Origin: Alphaproteobacteria bacterium
GTDB lineage: Bacteria > Pseudomonadota > Alphaproteobacteria > RF32 > CAG-239
Assembly: GCA_017480745.1 (NCBI GenBank)
Contig: JAFUSA010000031.1
Coordinates: 1-64,000, forward strand
Direction of reading: 5' to 3'
DNA length: 64,000 bases
Below the pieces are notes generated by a model. It was not told where the DNA came from. It made no database searches and saw nothing but the letters and a program-made list of their open reading frames with translations. Shown here piece after piece: positions 16,046 to 25,080 of this stretch (position 1 is its first letter; the number at the start of each line of letters is the position of its first letter). Position numbers and translations under genes: made by a program.

Positions 16046-16876
16046 ATGAAGAATGTTTACATATTGTTGGCAACTTTTATTTTTTGTGCTGGATCATACT
16101 TTAAACCAGCCTACGCTGAGGAAGATTTGTTTGGTGTGGAATTAAATGATTTTGCCGATTCCGATCAACCGAAAGAACAAGAGCCGAAAACACAACAGAA
16201 TGAATATTTATCTTCTTTTCTACGCACTCGCATTCCGGAAAATACGGCCAAACTTTTAAGCAAAGCAGAAAAGATATTTTGCTACACTGTTGATTATGCC
16301 GGAGCAGATTATGACGGTTATTTGATTGATGACTTAGCGGTAAAGGGCTCTTGTGGCGAAGTTTCCAAAGAAGGTAATGAAATGTTAAAAGAAGCTTTGT
16401 TTAACAACAATCGTGCTTTTTCCAGTAATGCGGATTCGTGCAGTATTGCCCCGCGTATAATGTTGCGATATATCTACGGACTTGAACATGCTGATGTATT
16501 AATTTCTGCTCCGTGTCATTCGTTAACTTTTTTTCACGGTGCTAATATAACCACAGTTAATGCCGCTCCGGGAGCAGAGATTGTTGAAAAAATAGCCGAT
16601 GCTTATTCTTCACTGAATGAAAGATTTTTATCACCGGCTTTGTTAGGACAAATGGTAGCCAACGGACAAGTTATTAACACTAATCAAAAAGAAATTGTGC
16701 GGCGTATGTCGCCATCAGACGGACCGGTGCGCAAATGGACCAGCGAACGGCAAAATACACAACAGACAAACACATCAGTTAACAAGCGTTCCTCTGCAAC
16801 AAACAATACCGATAATGATATTAACAAAAGCGGAGAGCAACCGGTTAAACGTGGCTGGAACAAACTCAGCCGATAA
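16046..16876 (+). CDS. secreted protein of unknown function
   Basis: 276 aa with a signal peptide ending AYA-EED (about residue 24). An acidic, Gln-rich linker (30-55) precedes a compact middle region with six cysteines (CYTVDYAGADYDGY, GSCGEV, DSCSIAP, APCHSL), which suggests disulfides in the periplasm. The last 60 residues are low-complexity Asn/Thr/Ser/Lys. I recognise no family. AAAGGA precedes the ATG. It is divergent from mraY and convergent with the AmpD-like gene. Confidence 0.65.
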   Translation: MKNVYILLATFIFCAGSYFKPAYAEEDLFGVELNDFADSDQPKEQEPKTQQNEYLSSFLRTRIPENTAKLLSKAEKIFCYTVDYAGADYDGYLIDDLAVKGSCGEVSKEGNEMLKEALFNNNRAFSSNADSCSIAPRIMLRYIYGLEHADVLISAPCHSLTFFHGANITTVNAAPGAEIVEKIADAYSSLNERFLSPALLGQMVANGQVINTNQKEIVRRMSPSDGPVRKWTSERQNTQQTNTSVNKRSSATNNTDNDINKSGEQPVKRGWNKLSR

Positions 16877-16942
16877 AAAATACATTGCAAAACTGACTGT
16901 TGATTTATTTGAGCCGATGGTTTTGAGATAAAGAAATAATAC

Positions 16943-17683
16943 TCAAAAATCTGCACTTAATATCTGCCTGTTTTGCGCATATTTATAAGCACAAGCTTTG
17001 AGTATCGGCAAATATTTTTCCGGCAGAACAAAATCTTGCGGATAAATTTTTTCGCAAAGCTCGGATATATCATCCCATATTGCCACCTCCTGCGGAACAA
17101 AATGCCGACAAAATGCGTAGCTTGCCGCCGGCAAATCATGAGTGTCATATCCGATTATTTGCAGTAACTTTGCCACATCATTTTCTGCCACTTTTACCGC
17201 ATCGGCCAAATCATACCACAAACCTATGCCCTTGCTTGCCAGATATTGCCAAGGAAAAGCCTTACCCGGATCCGGTTTGCGAGTAGGTGCAATATCGGAA
17301 TGTGCCGCCACATTGACTTTTTTTATTTGATAATGCCTCATAATTTGTCGGCATAATTTTATCAAACTTTTAATTTGTTGCTCCGGATAGTCATTTTGTC
17401 CCATAGTCGGCGAAGACAGTTCTATACCTATGGAATAATGATTTAAGTTTTCCATTTCGCGCCAACTGCTTATACCGGCATGCCACGCTCGCTTACCTTC
17501 CGCCACTAATTGCCAAATTATTCCGTCACCACCAATAACATAATGTGCACTCAATTTTCGTTCGTTCAACAAATCAATCATATCTTCTGCCGGATGCGTA
17601 GCACAATGTATAATCAGTGCTTTAATTTTTTGCGGGTATGGGCGTTCATCATAAACAGAACCGAATCTTTGCCTAATCTTCAT
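16943..17683 (-). CDS. N-acetylmuramoyl-L-alanine amidase (AmpD/Amidase_2 family)
   Basis: 246 aa. Zinc-binding pattern of the Amidase_2 fold: LIIHCAT (His26-28 area), WHAGISSW, NHYSIGIELSSP and AAHSDIAPTRKPDPG with the second His and the Asp/His site. No signal peptide, so a cytosolic role in recycling 1,6-anhydro-muropeptides as AmpD is more likely than cell separation. A C-terminal helical extension of about 75 residues follows the core. It is 3 bases downstream of pgeF, another muropeptide quality gene. Confidence 0.87.
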   Translation of the reverse strand: MKIRQRFGSVYDERPYPQKIKALIIHCATHPAEDMIDLLNERKLSAHYVIGGDGIIWQLVAEGKRAWHAGISSWREMENLNHYSIGIELSSPTMGQNDYPEQQIKSLIKLCRQIMRHYQIKKVNVAAHSDIAPTRKPDPGKAFPWQYLASKGIGLWYDLADAVKVAENDVAKLLQIIGYDTHDLPAASYAFCRHFVPQEVAIWDDISELCEKIYPQDFVLPEKYLPILKACAYKYAQNRQILSADF

Positions 17684-17686
17684 CTA

Positions 17687-18442
17687 TTATAACCTTATGC
17701 ACGAATATTGAGTGGGATAATCTTTTTCTTTACTTATCAAATGCAAATGCGTATTGCGACGATAGCTAAAATAACCGTTAGCAACAGGATATGTATCTAT
17801 GTGGCAATTTTCCACATTCTTAATCCCAAGTGCCATAAGTTTATCCTCTACATAACCACTTAAATCAAAATGTAAACATTTCTCTGTATCAAGCACAAAA
17901 TAGCGAGCATTACTTGCTTTCAAATCAATAAATATCTGTCGCATATCATCTTTAACTTCAAAAGAATCTTTTTGCAAACAAGGGCCAATCGCCGCACAAA
18001 TATTTTCACGTTTTGCCCCAAGCTTCAACATTAAATCAACCACATTTTCAATAATTCCTTTATACGCTCCGCGCCAACCGGCGTGGGCCGCCCCGATTAT
18101 CCCGTGTTTATAATCTGCCAACAATACCGGTGCACAATCAGCAGTTTTAATTCCTAACAACAAATTGGAGCGATCAGTAACAATTCCATCAGCAGCTATG
18201 TCAAACCACGAAGGTTTATCCGCAATTATTGCCACATTAGAAACGCTTTGCCGAATCGTAAACATATTTTCCGTTTTAAGTTTAAAATGTCCGGCAATAA
18301 CAGCAAAATTGCGCAAAATATCTTCTTGGCTATCCTGACTGCTTAAATTAGTATTCAACGAAGCATATTTTCCGCCGGAAACACCACCGTGAGAACCAAA
18401 AAAACCGTGCTTTTCCGTCGCTAAAACAGAAGCTTTATACAA
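17687..18442 (-). CDS. pgeF: peptidoglycan editing factor / multicopper polyphenol oxidase-like (PgeF)
   Basis: 251 aa YfiH/DUF152 protein. Signature metal-binding motifs: KTADCAPVLLAD, GAAHAGWRGAYKGI and AAIGPCLQKDSFEV, plus a C-terminal SYRRNTH. PgeF removes wrongly incorporated L-Ser from the muropeptide chain in the cytosol. Co-directional with the AmpD-like amidase, supporting a shared wall-recycling role. Confidence 0.92.
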   Translation of the reverse strand: MYKASVLATEKHGFFGSHGGVSGGKYASLNTNLSSQDSQEDILRNFAVIAGHFKLKTENMFTIRQSVSNVAIIADKPSWFDIAADGIVTDRSNLLLGIKTADCAPVLLADYKHGIIGAAHAGWRGAYKGIIENVVDLMLKLGAKRENICAAIGPCLQKDSFEVKDDMRQIFIDLKASNARYFVLDTEKCLHFDLSGYVEDKLMALGIKNVENCHIDTYPVANGYFSYRRNTHLHLISKEKDYPTQYSCIRL

Positions 18443-18510
18443 AATAAAATCCCTCCATATATTTTGTTGTCAGGCTAAATCAAAATTTTTAAAATTTGAT
18501 AAATAATTTA

Positions 18511-18539
18511 TTGCCAAAAAACAAAAAATATGTTATACT
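18511..18539 (+). promoter_or_regulatory. promoter of the 74-aa membrane protein unit
   Basis: -35 TTGCCA (18511-18516), 17-bp spacer, -10 TATACT (18534-18539). It leaves an unusually long leader of about 170 nt before the ORF, containing a hairpin TAAACA / TGTTTA near 18613-18633. Confidence 0.55.
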
Positions 18540-18716
18540 AAGCCATTACTTGTAGAGATTTTAGTTGATATTATATATTTATTTAGTGTGTTCTCATATA
18601 TTTATTTGCCCGTAAACAGCTTTGGTTGTTTATGCGCATTTAGGTGTTTGACATAAGGTAAAATATGATTTCAGCCAAACTCTCCAAATGTTGAACAAAC
18701 TAAAAAATAATATATT

Positions 18717-18941
18717 ATGAGTGACACTATCTTCGGTGTAGCGCTTGTAGTTGCAGGTGTCTACTTTGGATGGAAGTTGTTGGTCTGGTTATGTCAGAAC
18801 AGCAAAATTATCCGAATAATTGTAAAATTAGCAATCTGTGGCGGAATCATTTACTTTCTTATGAATGTATGCGGCTTATCTTGGAAAGGGGTGGCCGGTG
18901 TATTTCTTCTTTTGATAGTAATCGGTCTGGCGCAAGATTAA
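18717..18941 (+). CDS. 74-aa membrane protein
   Basis: Starts MSDTIFGVALVVAGVYFG. Three hydrophobic helices fill almost the whole length (about 5-22, 30-48 and 55-72), so it is an integral membrane protein. No SD is visible before the ATG, and no family is recognised. It has its own promoter (18511-18539) and terminator (18952-19006), so it is a monocistronic unit with a long leader. Confidence 0.6.
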   Translation: MSDTIFGVALVVAGVYFGWKLLVWLCQNSKIIRIIVKLAICGGIIYFLMNVCGLSWKGVAGVFLLLIVIGLAQD

Positions 18942-18951
18942 ACAAGTAATT

Positions 18952-19006
18952 GAGCGGTTTGTATGGAAAAACATTTGTGTTTTTTATGCAAACCGCTTTT
19001 TTATTT
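18952..19006 (+). terminator. intrinsic terminator
   Basis: AGCGGTTTG pairs with CAAACCGCT across an inner extension (GAAAAAC / GTTTTT), followed by a T-rich tract. Confidence 0.75.
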
Positions 19007-19021
19007 TTTTGAAGAAGTGCA

Positions 19022-19050
19022 TTGACATACAAAAATACATCATGTATGTT
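19022..19050 (+). promoter_or_regulatory. promoter with short inverted repeat
   Basis: -35 TTGACA (19022-19027), 17-bp spacer, -10 TATGTT (19045-19050). ACATAC and GTATGT inside the promoter form a 6-bp inverted repeat that could be an operator. Confidence 0.5.
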
Positions 19051-19159
19051 GCACGTAGTTTATTTATAATTATGATATTATATATTTTGGGTAGATACTA
19101 CACAAAATACAACCTAAGTGATCTGTAATTTTATTGTTTAACCCTTAAAACTTGTCGTT

Positions 19160-19252
19160 ATGAAAAGGAATTATTTGTCCCCGAAAATCGAAGTGATCCA
19201 AGTGAAAACATCTTTGATTTGTGCAAGTGGATCCTACGATCGGACCCGTTAA
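19160..19252 (+). CDS. 30-aa short ORF in an isolated transcription unit
   Basis: ATG at 19160, TAA at 19250-19252, product MKRNYLSPKIEVIQVKTSLI followed by CASGSYDRTR. The pattern (MK, aromatic, SPK/KP, a short beta stretch, then a small residue-rich tail) is like the very short peptides common in Bacteroidales genomes, which is unexpected here. There is no SD. It sits between a promoter at 19022 and a strong terminator at 19281, so the roughly 270-nt transcript may instead be a small RNA. Confidence 0.4.
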   Translation: MKRNYLSPKIEVIQVKTSLICASGSYDRTR

Positions 19253-19280
19253 GGCTTGAATGAACTCTATCCCATGACCA

Positions 19281-19321
19281 AAAGACTCCGACGCTTAACC
19301 ATAGCTTTCGGAGTCTTTTTT
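19281..19321. terminator. intrinsic terminator shared by convergent units
   Basis: AAAGACTCCGA (19281-19291) / TCGGAGTCTTT (19309-19319), 17-base loop, T run on the plus strand; on the minus strand TCTTTT follows, so it can also end the amiC-type gene. Confidence 0.8.
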
Positions 19322-19332
19322 GTTTTTACCAA

Positions 19333-20574
19333 TTAATTTGAAGCAATTTCAGGATCTTTAAAATAGCGATCGATCGCCTGTGCTGCAGCTTCAGCTAATT
19401 TTTTGCGATAGGATGTTGTTTTTAAGTTGGCTTCTTCCGTGCGATTAGATAAATAACCCATTTCCAACAAAACAGATGGCACATCCGGAGCTTTCAACAC
19501 AGCGAATCCGGCAAAACGGTGTGTATTTTTTACCAATTTCACATGCTTCGCCATTTCTTGCACCATATAGGTGGCATATTTAGACGACTTATTGCGCGTA
19601 TCTGTTTGCGAAAGCGAAATCAAAATATCATTTACTTCTTTGGTATTACCACCCAAATCAATACCACCGATAATATCAGCTTTGTTTTCACGTTCCGCCA
19701 AAGCTGCCGCTTCTTTATCCGATGCCGTATCCGACAAAGTATAAACCGAAAGTCCTGTCGCCTGTTTATTTTGTGCACTATCGGCATGCAAAGACATAAA
19801 CAAATCCGCCTTATATTGTTGAGCAATTTTCGTACGCTGCCGCAACGGAATAAAAATATCTCTATCGCGCGTCAAATAGACTGTATAACCTCTGTTAACC
19901 AAAACCTGTTTCAGCTCTTTGCCCATTGCCAAAGTAATATTCTTTTCGTATGTTTTGCCATATGCTCCGATGGCTCCCGGATCCTTACCGCCATGCCCCG
20001 GATCAAGCACAATAATTTTTTTGCGCACCGATTTTTTAGTAGAATTATCTACCATTTTTTGTTCTGATTTAGCCCAACTAAACAAACCTCCGCTTTTTTC
20101 TTCTTGCGGATTAAATTTTGTATCATTGGTAACGGCGTATTTATTGCCAACTTTGCGTCCGAACTCTTTGGAATCCGTCATTTGCAAATCAACAACAAAT
20201 CGCCAATTTTGCCCGCTTTGTGGAGATAACATAAATGCTTTTTTAACAATAGCCGGACGCGATAATTCTCCGACTATTCTCTTATCATTGCCGGACATTT
20301 TACCGACGCGAGTAGCACTTATCACCTGATTTTTAGCCATACTGCGTGGCAAATTTCCTATATTTGCATCATCCAAATCAATAACCAAGCGTTTCGGATC
20401 ATCCAATAAAAAAACTCTGTAATTAATGCTTTTATCCATATCAAAAACCAAACGCACTCCGTCTGTTTGGTTGCCAATTCGCATATTACTAACGTTTACG
20501 GCAGCATAAGCAGATGACATCAATAACATCATCAAACCGAACAAAACCCCCGCAAAACGACGCATAAAATTCAT
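19333..20574 (-). CDS. amiC: N-acetylmuramoyl-L-alanine amidase, AMIN + Amidase_3 (AmiC type)
   Basis: 413 aa. Signal peptide ending AYA-AVN (about 25), an AMIN domain (about 26-130) that targets the septum or wall, a linker, then the zinc amidase domain (about 185-405): VLDPGHGGKDPGAIG, TRDRDIFIPLRQR, MSLHADSAQN and VLLEMGYLSN. It cleaves the bond between MurNAc and L-Ala in the periplasm during daughter-cell separation. Monocistronic; no EnvC/NlpD activator is adjacent, although an M23 protein is encoded at 54289. The 288 bp upstream contain only its promoter region and the end of malQ. Confidence 0.93.
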   Translation of the reverse strand: MNFMRRFAGVLFGLMMLLMSSAYAAVNVSNMRIGNQTDGVRLVFDMDKSINYRVFLLDDPKRLVIDLDDANIGNLPRSMAKNQVISATRVGKMSGNDKRIVGELSRPAIVKKAFMLSPQSGQNWRFVVDLQMTDSKEFGRKVGNKYAVTNDTKFNPQEEKSGGLFSWAKSEQKMVDNSTKKSVRKKIIVLDPGHGGKDPGAIGAYGKTYEKNITLAMGKELKQVLVNRGYTVYLTRDRDIFIPLRQRTKIAQQYKADLFMSLHADSAQNKQATGLSVYTLSDTASDKEAAALAERENKADIIGGIDLGGNTKEVNDILISLSQTDTRNKSSKYATYMVQEMAKHVKLVKNTHRFAGFAVLKAPDVPSVLLEMGYLSNRTEEANLKTTSYRKKLAEAAAQAIDRYFKDPEIASN

Positions 20575-20862
20575 TTCCTCTCTCTAATCATCCGTTTTTC
20601 AACCGCTCCTATTATAAAGCTTAGTTATTACCAATCTGTTAAAATTATTGGTTGTGCAGATGATTTAACAAAAAAGAGCTTTACTTATTCGGAATAATAT
20701 TACAGTGGCTGTATACTTGTATTTCTTTGAGGCAATATTTTGCAAAAAAATATTGATAAATAAGTTGTGAACAGTAATGGTTATACTCATATACAATTTT
20801 ATTAAACACTTTCTATATAGCAACCGCTACGGTGCTATCAAAAAGCGCTGGCCGAATTAATC

Positions 20863-22986
20863 TTATCTTTTAATTTCTGCGCGGGCACGGCGCATTTCTT
20901 CCGTATTTTCCAAATCTTCCAAACAAACCGGAAGTTTGCGGCGCCAATTCGGGTGCTTATCTCTGTCTGTTCCCGGCAAATTTTGCAAAACTTCCACCCC
21001 AAAAATATCTTCCAACTGCGCCAAATAAACTTCACTTGCGCTTTGAGAAACAAATTTTTCCACAGCTTCCGTAATTCCGTTTGGATACCCTTCACCATAT
21101 AAACAATCGCCCTGACGCGGTTTGTCCTGTGGCCAAGACCCACTGTTATCTAAAGCTCTCAACAGGCGACATCTCTCGTCTTCTCGTCCCTTATATTGAT
21201 TAACACGATCTTCATCCGAAAGCATTTTTAAGTTATACATTGTTTCAATATCATACCCGAACCAACGCATTTTCAATGGCGCCATATCATGAGTTCCCAC
21301 CGAGCAAAAAGCTTTTTGCGGAAAATCACATGGTTGCTTAAAATCGCCTAATCCGTTCCAGCGTTCCGCCCATAAAACGCTGAGCGAATATATACCGCGC
21401 TCTTCTATTTTTGCTAAAAATCCGTCCGGCACATTGCCGATACTTTCACCCACCACCATACATTTGTTCAAATAACTTTCTAACGCCACAATACCCAGCA
21501 TTTCATCAAAATTATAATAAATATATGTTCCGTCATCGCCACAATCCGGAATAATATACAGACGCATTAACCCCATTACATGATCTATTCTCAAAGCTCC
21601 GGCACCTTGCATAGCCGCTCGTAAAATTTTGATATATGGTTTATAAGCGTTGTTTTTCAAACTTGTCGGATTAAAGGCTCCCAAACACCATTTTTGACCT
21701 GTCGGAAAAAACACATCAGGTGGCGCACCGGCCCCACATTCTTTAATAAATAAATCATTGCCACTCCAAAGCTCCTCACTATCTTTGTTAACTCCTACCG
21801 GCAAATCACGATATAAACCGATTTGCAATCCGCTTTCTTTTATTTGTTTATACACATTTTTTAGTTGTTCAAAAGCTATATATTGCAAAAATTTAAAAAA
21901 CATTACCTCGTTTTTGTGTTTGTTTTTAAATTTCACCACCGCTAAGCCGTTTGGATTTTGCAGTTCTTGCGGCCAATCTCGCCAACCTCTGTAAGCTTTG
22001 TCGTGATATACAGAATAAATAACCTGATAAACAGCCAAATTATCCAAGTCACTTCCTTGCTCGGCACAGAATTCGGTAAATTTTTTATATTCTTCACCAT
22101 CTTTGTTTTTCTGCCATTTGGCAAAAATCTCTCGTAAACAATCTATCTTCAAATTATAAACAGTAGAATAATCTATATTTTCACTATTACGAGCCTGTTT
22201 TAACTCTTCCTCACGGCTTTCAAGCATTTGCTCTTCAAAACCGGATACTTCTTCCACATCAATATAAATCGGATTCAAAAACAAACGGCTGATAGATGAA
22301 TACGGACTGGCATTTTCAGGAAAATCGTGTTGCAAAACATTCATCGGATTAACACCAATCACATCAGCACCTTGACGCGCGCATATTTTTACAAAATTTT
22401 TCAAATCGGTAAAATCACCAATTCCCCAATTGCGTCTACTTACCAAACTATATAATTGAACGGCATACCCCCATAATTTACGCTGTTGTAACACATCCGG
22501 CAAATAGCATTTATCCGGCGTTATAGCCAATACCGAACCATATTTTTTTCCTTGCAAATTAACTCTTAAATCATAGTATTGCGGTTCCATATCAGAGGTA
22601 ATTGTTACTTGCAATTTAACATAAATTGAGCGCCCTATTTTTTTTTCTTCCGTCAACTGTGTCTGATGTTGAACAACAATTTCTTTGCCCTCTTGTGTGG
22701 CAATATTTAAATCGAACATCTTTGAATCGCTTTTTTTAAGCACAACATCAAAAGTTTTATTATTGCTACGCACAATATAAATAGGTTCTAAAACAGATTG
22801 CCAGCGTTTATCTTCAATTTTTTGCAACAATTCCGCACTGTCCTCAATTTTTTTAAGCGGATATCCCAAATAATTAACCATTTTCAGCAAGGCTTCATCT
22901 TCAACCGTATATTGTTTTTGCATCGCATCATAAAAAGTTTTGGCTATTCCCAACTTTTTCAGCAACAAATCCCAACTATTGTTCAC
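20863..22986 (-). CDS. malQ: 4-alpha-glucanotransferase
   Basis: 707 aa, GH77 length for the long bacterial form with an N-terminal beta domain (about 1-170). Catalytic region: ALRIDHVMGLMRLY (nucleophile Asp), GESIGNVPDG (acid/base Glu) and VGTHDMAPLKMRW (third Asp). It transfers alpha-1,4-glucan segments between chains. Last of a three-gene operon glgB-glgX-malQ; its ATG overlaps the glgX stop (4 bases). Confidence 0.95.
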   Translation of the reverse strand: MNNSWDLLLKKLGIAKTFYDAMQKQYTVEDEALLKMVNYLGYPLKKIEDSAELLQKIEDKRWQSVLEPIYIVRSNNKTFDVVLKKSDSKMFDLNIATQEGKEIVVQHQTQLTEEKKIGRSIYVKLQVTITSDMEPQYYDLRVNLQGKKYGSVLAITPDKCYLPDVLQQRKLWGYAVQLYSLVSRRNWGIGDFTDLKNFVKICARQGADVIGVNPMNVLQHDFPENASPYSSISRLFLNPIYIDVEEVSGFEEQMLESREEELKQARNSENIDYSTVYNLKIDCLREIFAKWQKNKDGEEYKKFTEFCAEQGSDLDNLAVYQVIYSVYHDKAYRGWRDWPQELQNPNGLAVVKFKNKHKNEVMFFKFLQYIAFEQLKNVYKQIKESGLQIGLYRDLPVGVNKDSEELWSGNDLFIKECGAGAPPDVFFPTGQKWCLGAFNPTSLKNNAYKPYIKILRAAMQGAGALRIDHVMGLMRLYIIPDCGDDGTYIYYNFDEMLGIVALESYLNKCMVVGESIGNVPDGFLAKIEERGIYSLSVLWAERWNGLGDFKQPCDFPQKAFCSVGTHDMAPLKMRWFGYDIETMYNLKMLSDEDRVNQYKGREDERCRLLRALDNSGSWPQDKPRQGDCLYGEGYPNGITEAVEKFVSQSASEVYLAQLEDIFGVEVLQNLPGTDRDKHPNWRRKLPVCLEDLENTEEMRRARAEIKR

Positions 22987-25073
22987 TTTAATTTTCCTTT
23001 CTTAATATCCAGCACCATCACACTCCACGCGGGAACACAAAACTTATCGGCCGTATTAAATTTAACATCGGTCATTATTGTTTCAGAACTATCTAATAAA
23101 AGCGATACCTCCGCATTTTTACAAAATGCCGGTAACTGCCAATTTTCCTGATTGTTTGAAGCATTATAAATTATTAAATATGACTTATTTTCATTATAAA
23201 CGAAACACCCCAAACTGTGGCGTTTTTCCAAATACCAATCATTATTTGTAAATTCCTTGCCCTCTTCGGTCAGCCAAATAATATCCTTTATTTTATAGCG
23301 TGCATATTTTTCAATTACCTTACCGTCAAAAAATTTTTTACGAGCAAAAATTTTCATTTTTTTACGCAAATTAATAACTCGGCGCACATAGCGGGCAAAA
23401 TCTTTATCTTGTTTGGTTATGGCTTCCCATACAATCCAAGTAATTACGTTGTCCTGACAATAAGGATTATTGTTACCAAACTGGGTATTGCCGAATTCAT
23501 CTCCACAAACAATCATCGGCGTTCCAAATGACATCAGCAAAGTAGAAATCATCGCGCGAGCTCTTATTCGGCGATTTTCTGATATTGTAGAATCATTGGT
23601 CAAGCCTTCTGCTCCGGAATTCCAGCTCCAATTAGCGTTATTGCCGTCACGGTTATCTTCACCGTTTACCATATTATGCTTTTCGTTATAGCTAACCAAA
23701 TCACGCAAGTTAAAACCGTCATGAGAAGTTAAAAAATTTATGCTGCTCCAAATATTGCGGTTTACATAGCCGAAAATATCGCTTGAACCGCTTATACGGC
23801 TTGCAAACTCTCCGACTTGTTTATTATCTCCGCGCCAAAACCGCCGCACCACATCACGGTAACGATCATTCCATTCAAACCATCCCGGAGGGTAAGCTCC
23901 GATGCGATAACCATCCATTGTGGCATCCCATGGTTCGGCAATCATTTTAACATTGCGCAACACTTCATCTTGTCTAACAGCCAATAAAAAACCGCTATCC
24001 TGAGTAAATTCTCCGCGCACACGGCTTAAGCTTGTTGCCAAATCCAAACGAAAACCGTCAACATGCATAACCTTAACCCAATACCGTAGTGAATCCATAA
24101 CCAAAGTCAAAACATACGGATTTTGCAAATTAAACGAAGCTCCGCAACCTGTGCTATCATAATAAAAGCGTTTATTTTCCTGTAATGTATAATAGCTTTC
24201 ATTATCAATTCCGCGATAACAAATTGTCGGTCCCATCTGGTTGCCCTCAATGGTATGATTATACACCACATCTAAAATAACTTCTTTGTTGTTGGCGTGC
24301 AAAGCTTTAACCATTTGCTTAAATTCGTCTATATCATTATACGCCAAATACTTGGATTCGGGAATAAAATAAGAAAGTGTTTCATACCCCCAATAATTAT
24401 CGATATACATTTCATCTTTATCACCGAAAAAAGAAAATACCGGCAATAACTCAACCGAAGTAACTCCCAACCAATTCAAATAATTTATAACTCCGGTTTC
24501 TGTAAAACCTAAAAATTTTCCGCGATAACAGTTATGAACCTTAGGGTGCAACATAGTAAAACCACGCACATGAGTTTCATAAATTATTGTATCTTCGGGT
24601 TTTATTTGCGGATGTTTATCATCACCCCAATCAAACAAATCGTTAACAACTACCGATTTCGGAACATACGGAGCGCTATCCATATCGTTATAAGACAGAT
24701 CTTTTTCTTCACTGTCAATATCATACCCGAACAGAGCTTTATGCCATATCAATTTGCCGATTAATTTTTTAGCATACGGATCAAGCAATAATTTATGATG
24801 ATTAAAGCGTTTACCTTCGGCCGGTTTATATGGTCCGTAAACCCTGTAACCATAGGCCTGTCCCGGACGCACCCCCTCTAAATAAATGTGCCATATGTTA
24901 TTATCATTGCCAAACAGCTCAAAACGTTTTGTTTCAGTTGTTCCGCTACTGTCAAACAAACATAACTCAACTTTTTCGGCATGAGCGGAAAACAGCGAAA
25001 AATTAACACCGTTTCCGTCGTATGTTGCCCCGAGAGGATAACTTTTACCACTTGAAATTTTTATTGCTGTCAT
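22983..25073 (-). CDS. glgX: glycogen debranching enzyme
   Basis: 696 aa GH13 protein with an N-terminal CBM48 (about 10-105) and a TIM barrel containing VYNHTIEGN, GFRLDLATSL (nucleophile Asp), MIAEPWDA (Glu) and FLTSHDGFNL (Asp). It cuts alpha-1,6 branches of limit dextrins, handing maltotetraose stubs to MalQ. It lies 7 bases after glgB and overlaps malQ by 4 bp. Confidence 0.95.
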   Translation of the reverse strand: MTAIKISSGKSYPLGATYDGNGVNFSLFSAHAEKVELCLFDSSGTTETKRFELFGNDNNIWHIYLEGVRPGQAYGYRVYGPYKPAEGKRFNHHKLLLDPYAKKLIGKLIWHKALFGYDIDSEEKDLSYNDMDSAPYVPKSVVVNDLFDWGDDKHPQIKPEDTIIYETHVRGFTMLHPKVHNCYRGKFLGFTETGVINYLNWLGVTSVELLPVFSFFGDKDEMYIDNYWGYETLSYFIPESKYLAYNDIDEFKQMVKALHANNKEVILDVVYNHTIEGNQMGPTICYRGIDNESYYTLQENKRFYYDSTGCGASFNLQNPYVLTLVMDSLRYWVKVMHVDGFRLDLATSLSRVRGEFTQDSGFLLAVRQDEVLRNVKMIAEPWDATMDGYRIGAYPPGWFEWNDRYRDVVRRFWRGDNKQVGEFASRISGSSDIFGYVNRNIWSSINFLTSHDGFNLRDLVSYNEKHNMVNGEDNRDGNNANWSWNSGAEGLTNDSTISENRRIRARAMISTLLMSFGTPMIVCGDEFGNTQFGNNNPYCQDNVITWIVWEAITKQDKDFARYVRRVINLRKKMKIFARKKFFDGKVIEKYARYKIKDIIWLTEEGKEFTNNDWYLEKRHSLGCFVYNENKSYLIIYNASNNQENWQLPAFCKNAEVSLLLDSSETIMTDVKFNTADKFCVPAWSVMVLDIKKGKLK

Positions 25074-25080
25074 AACAATC

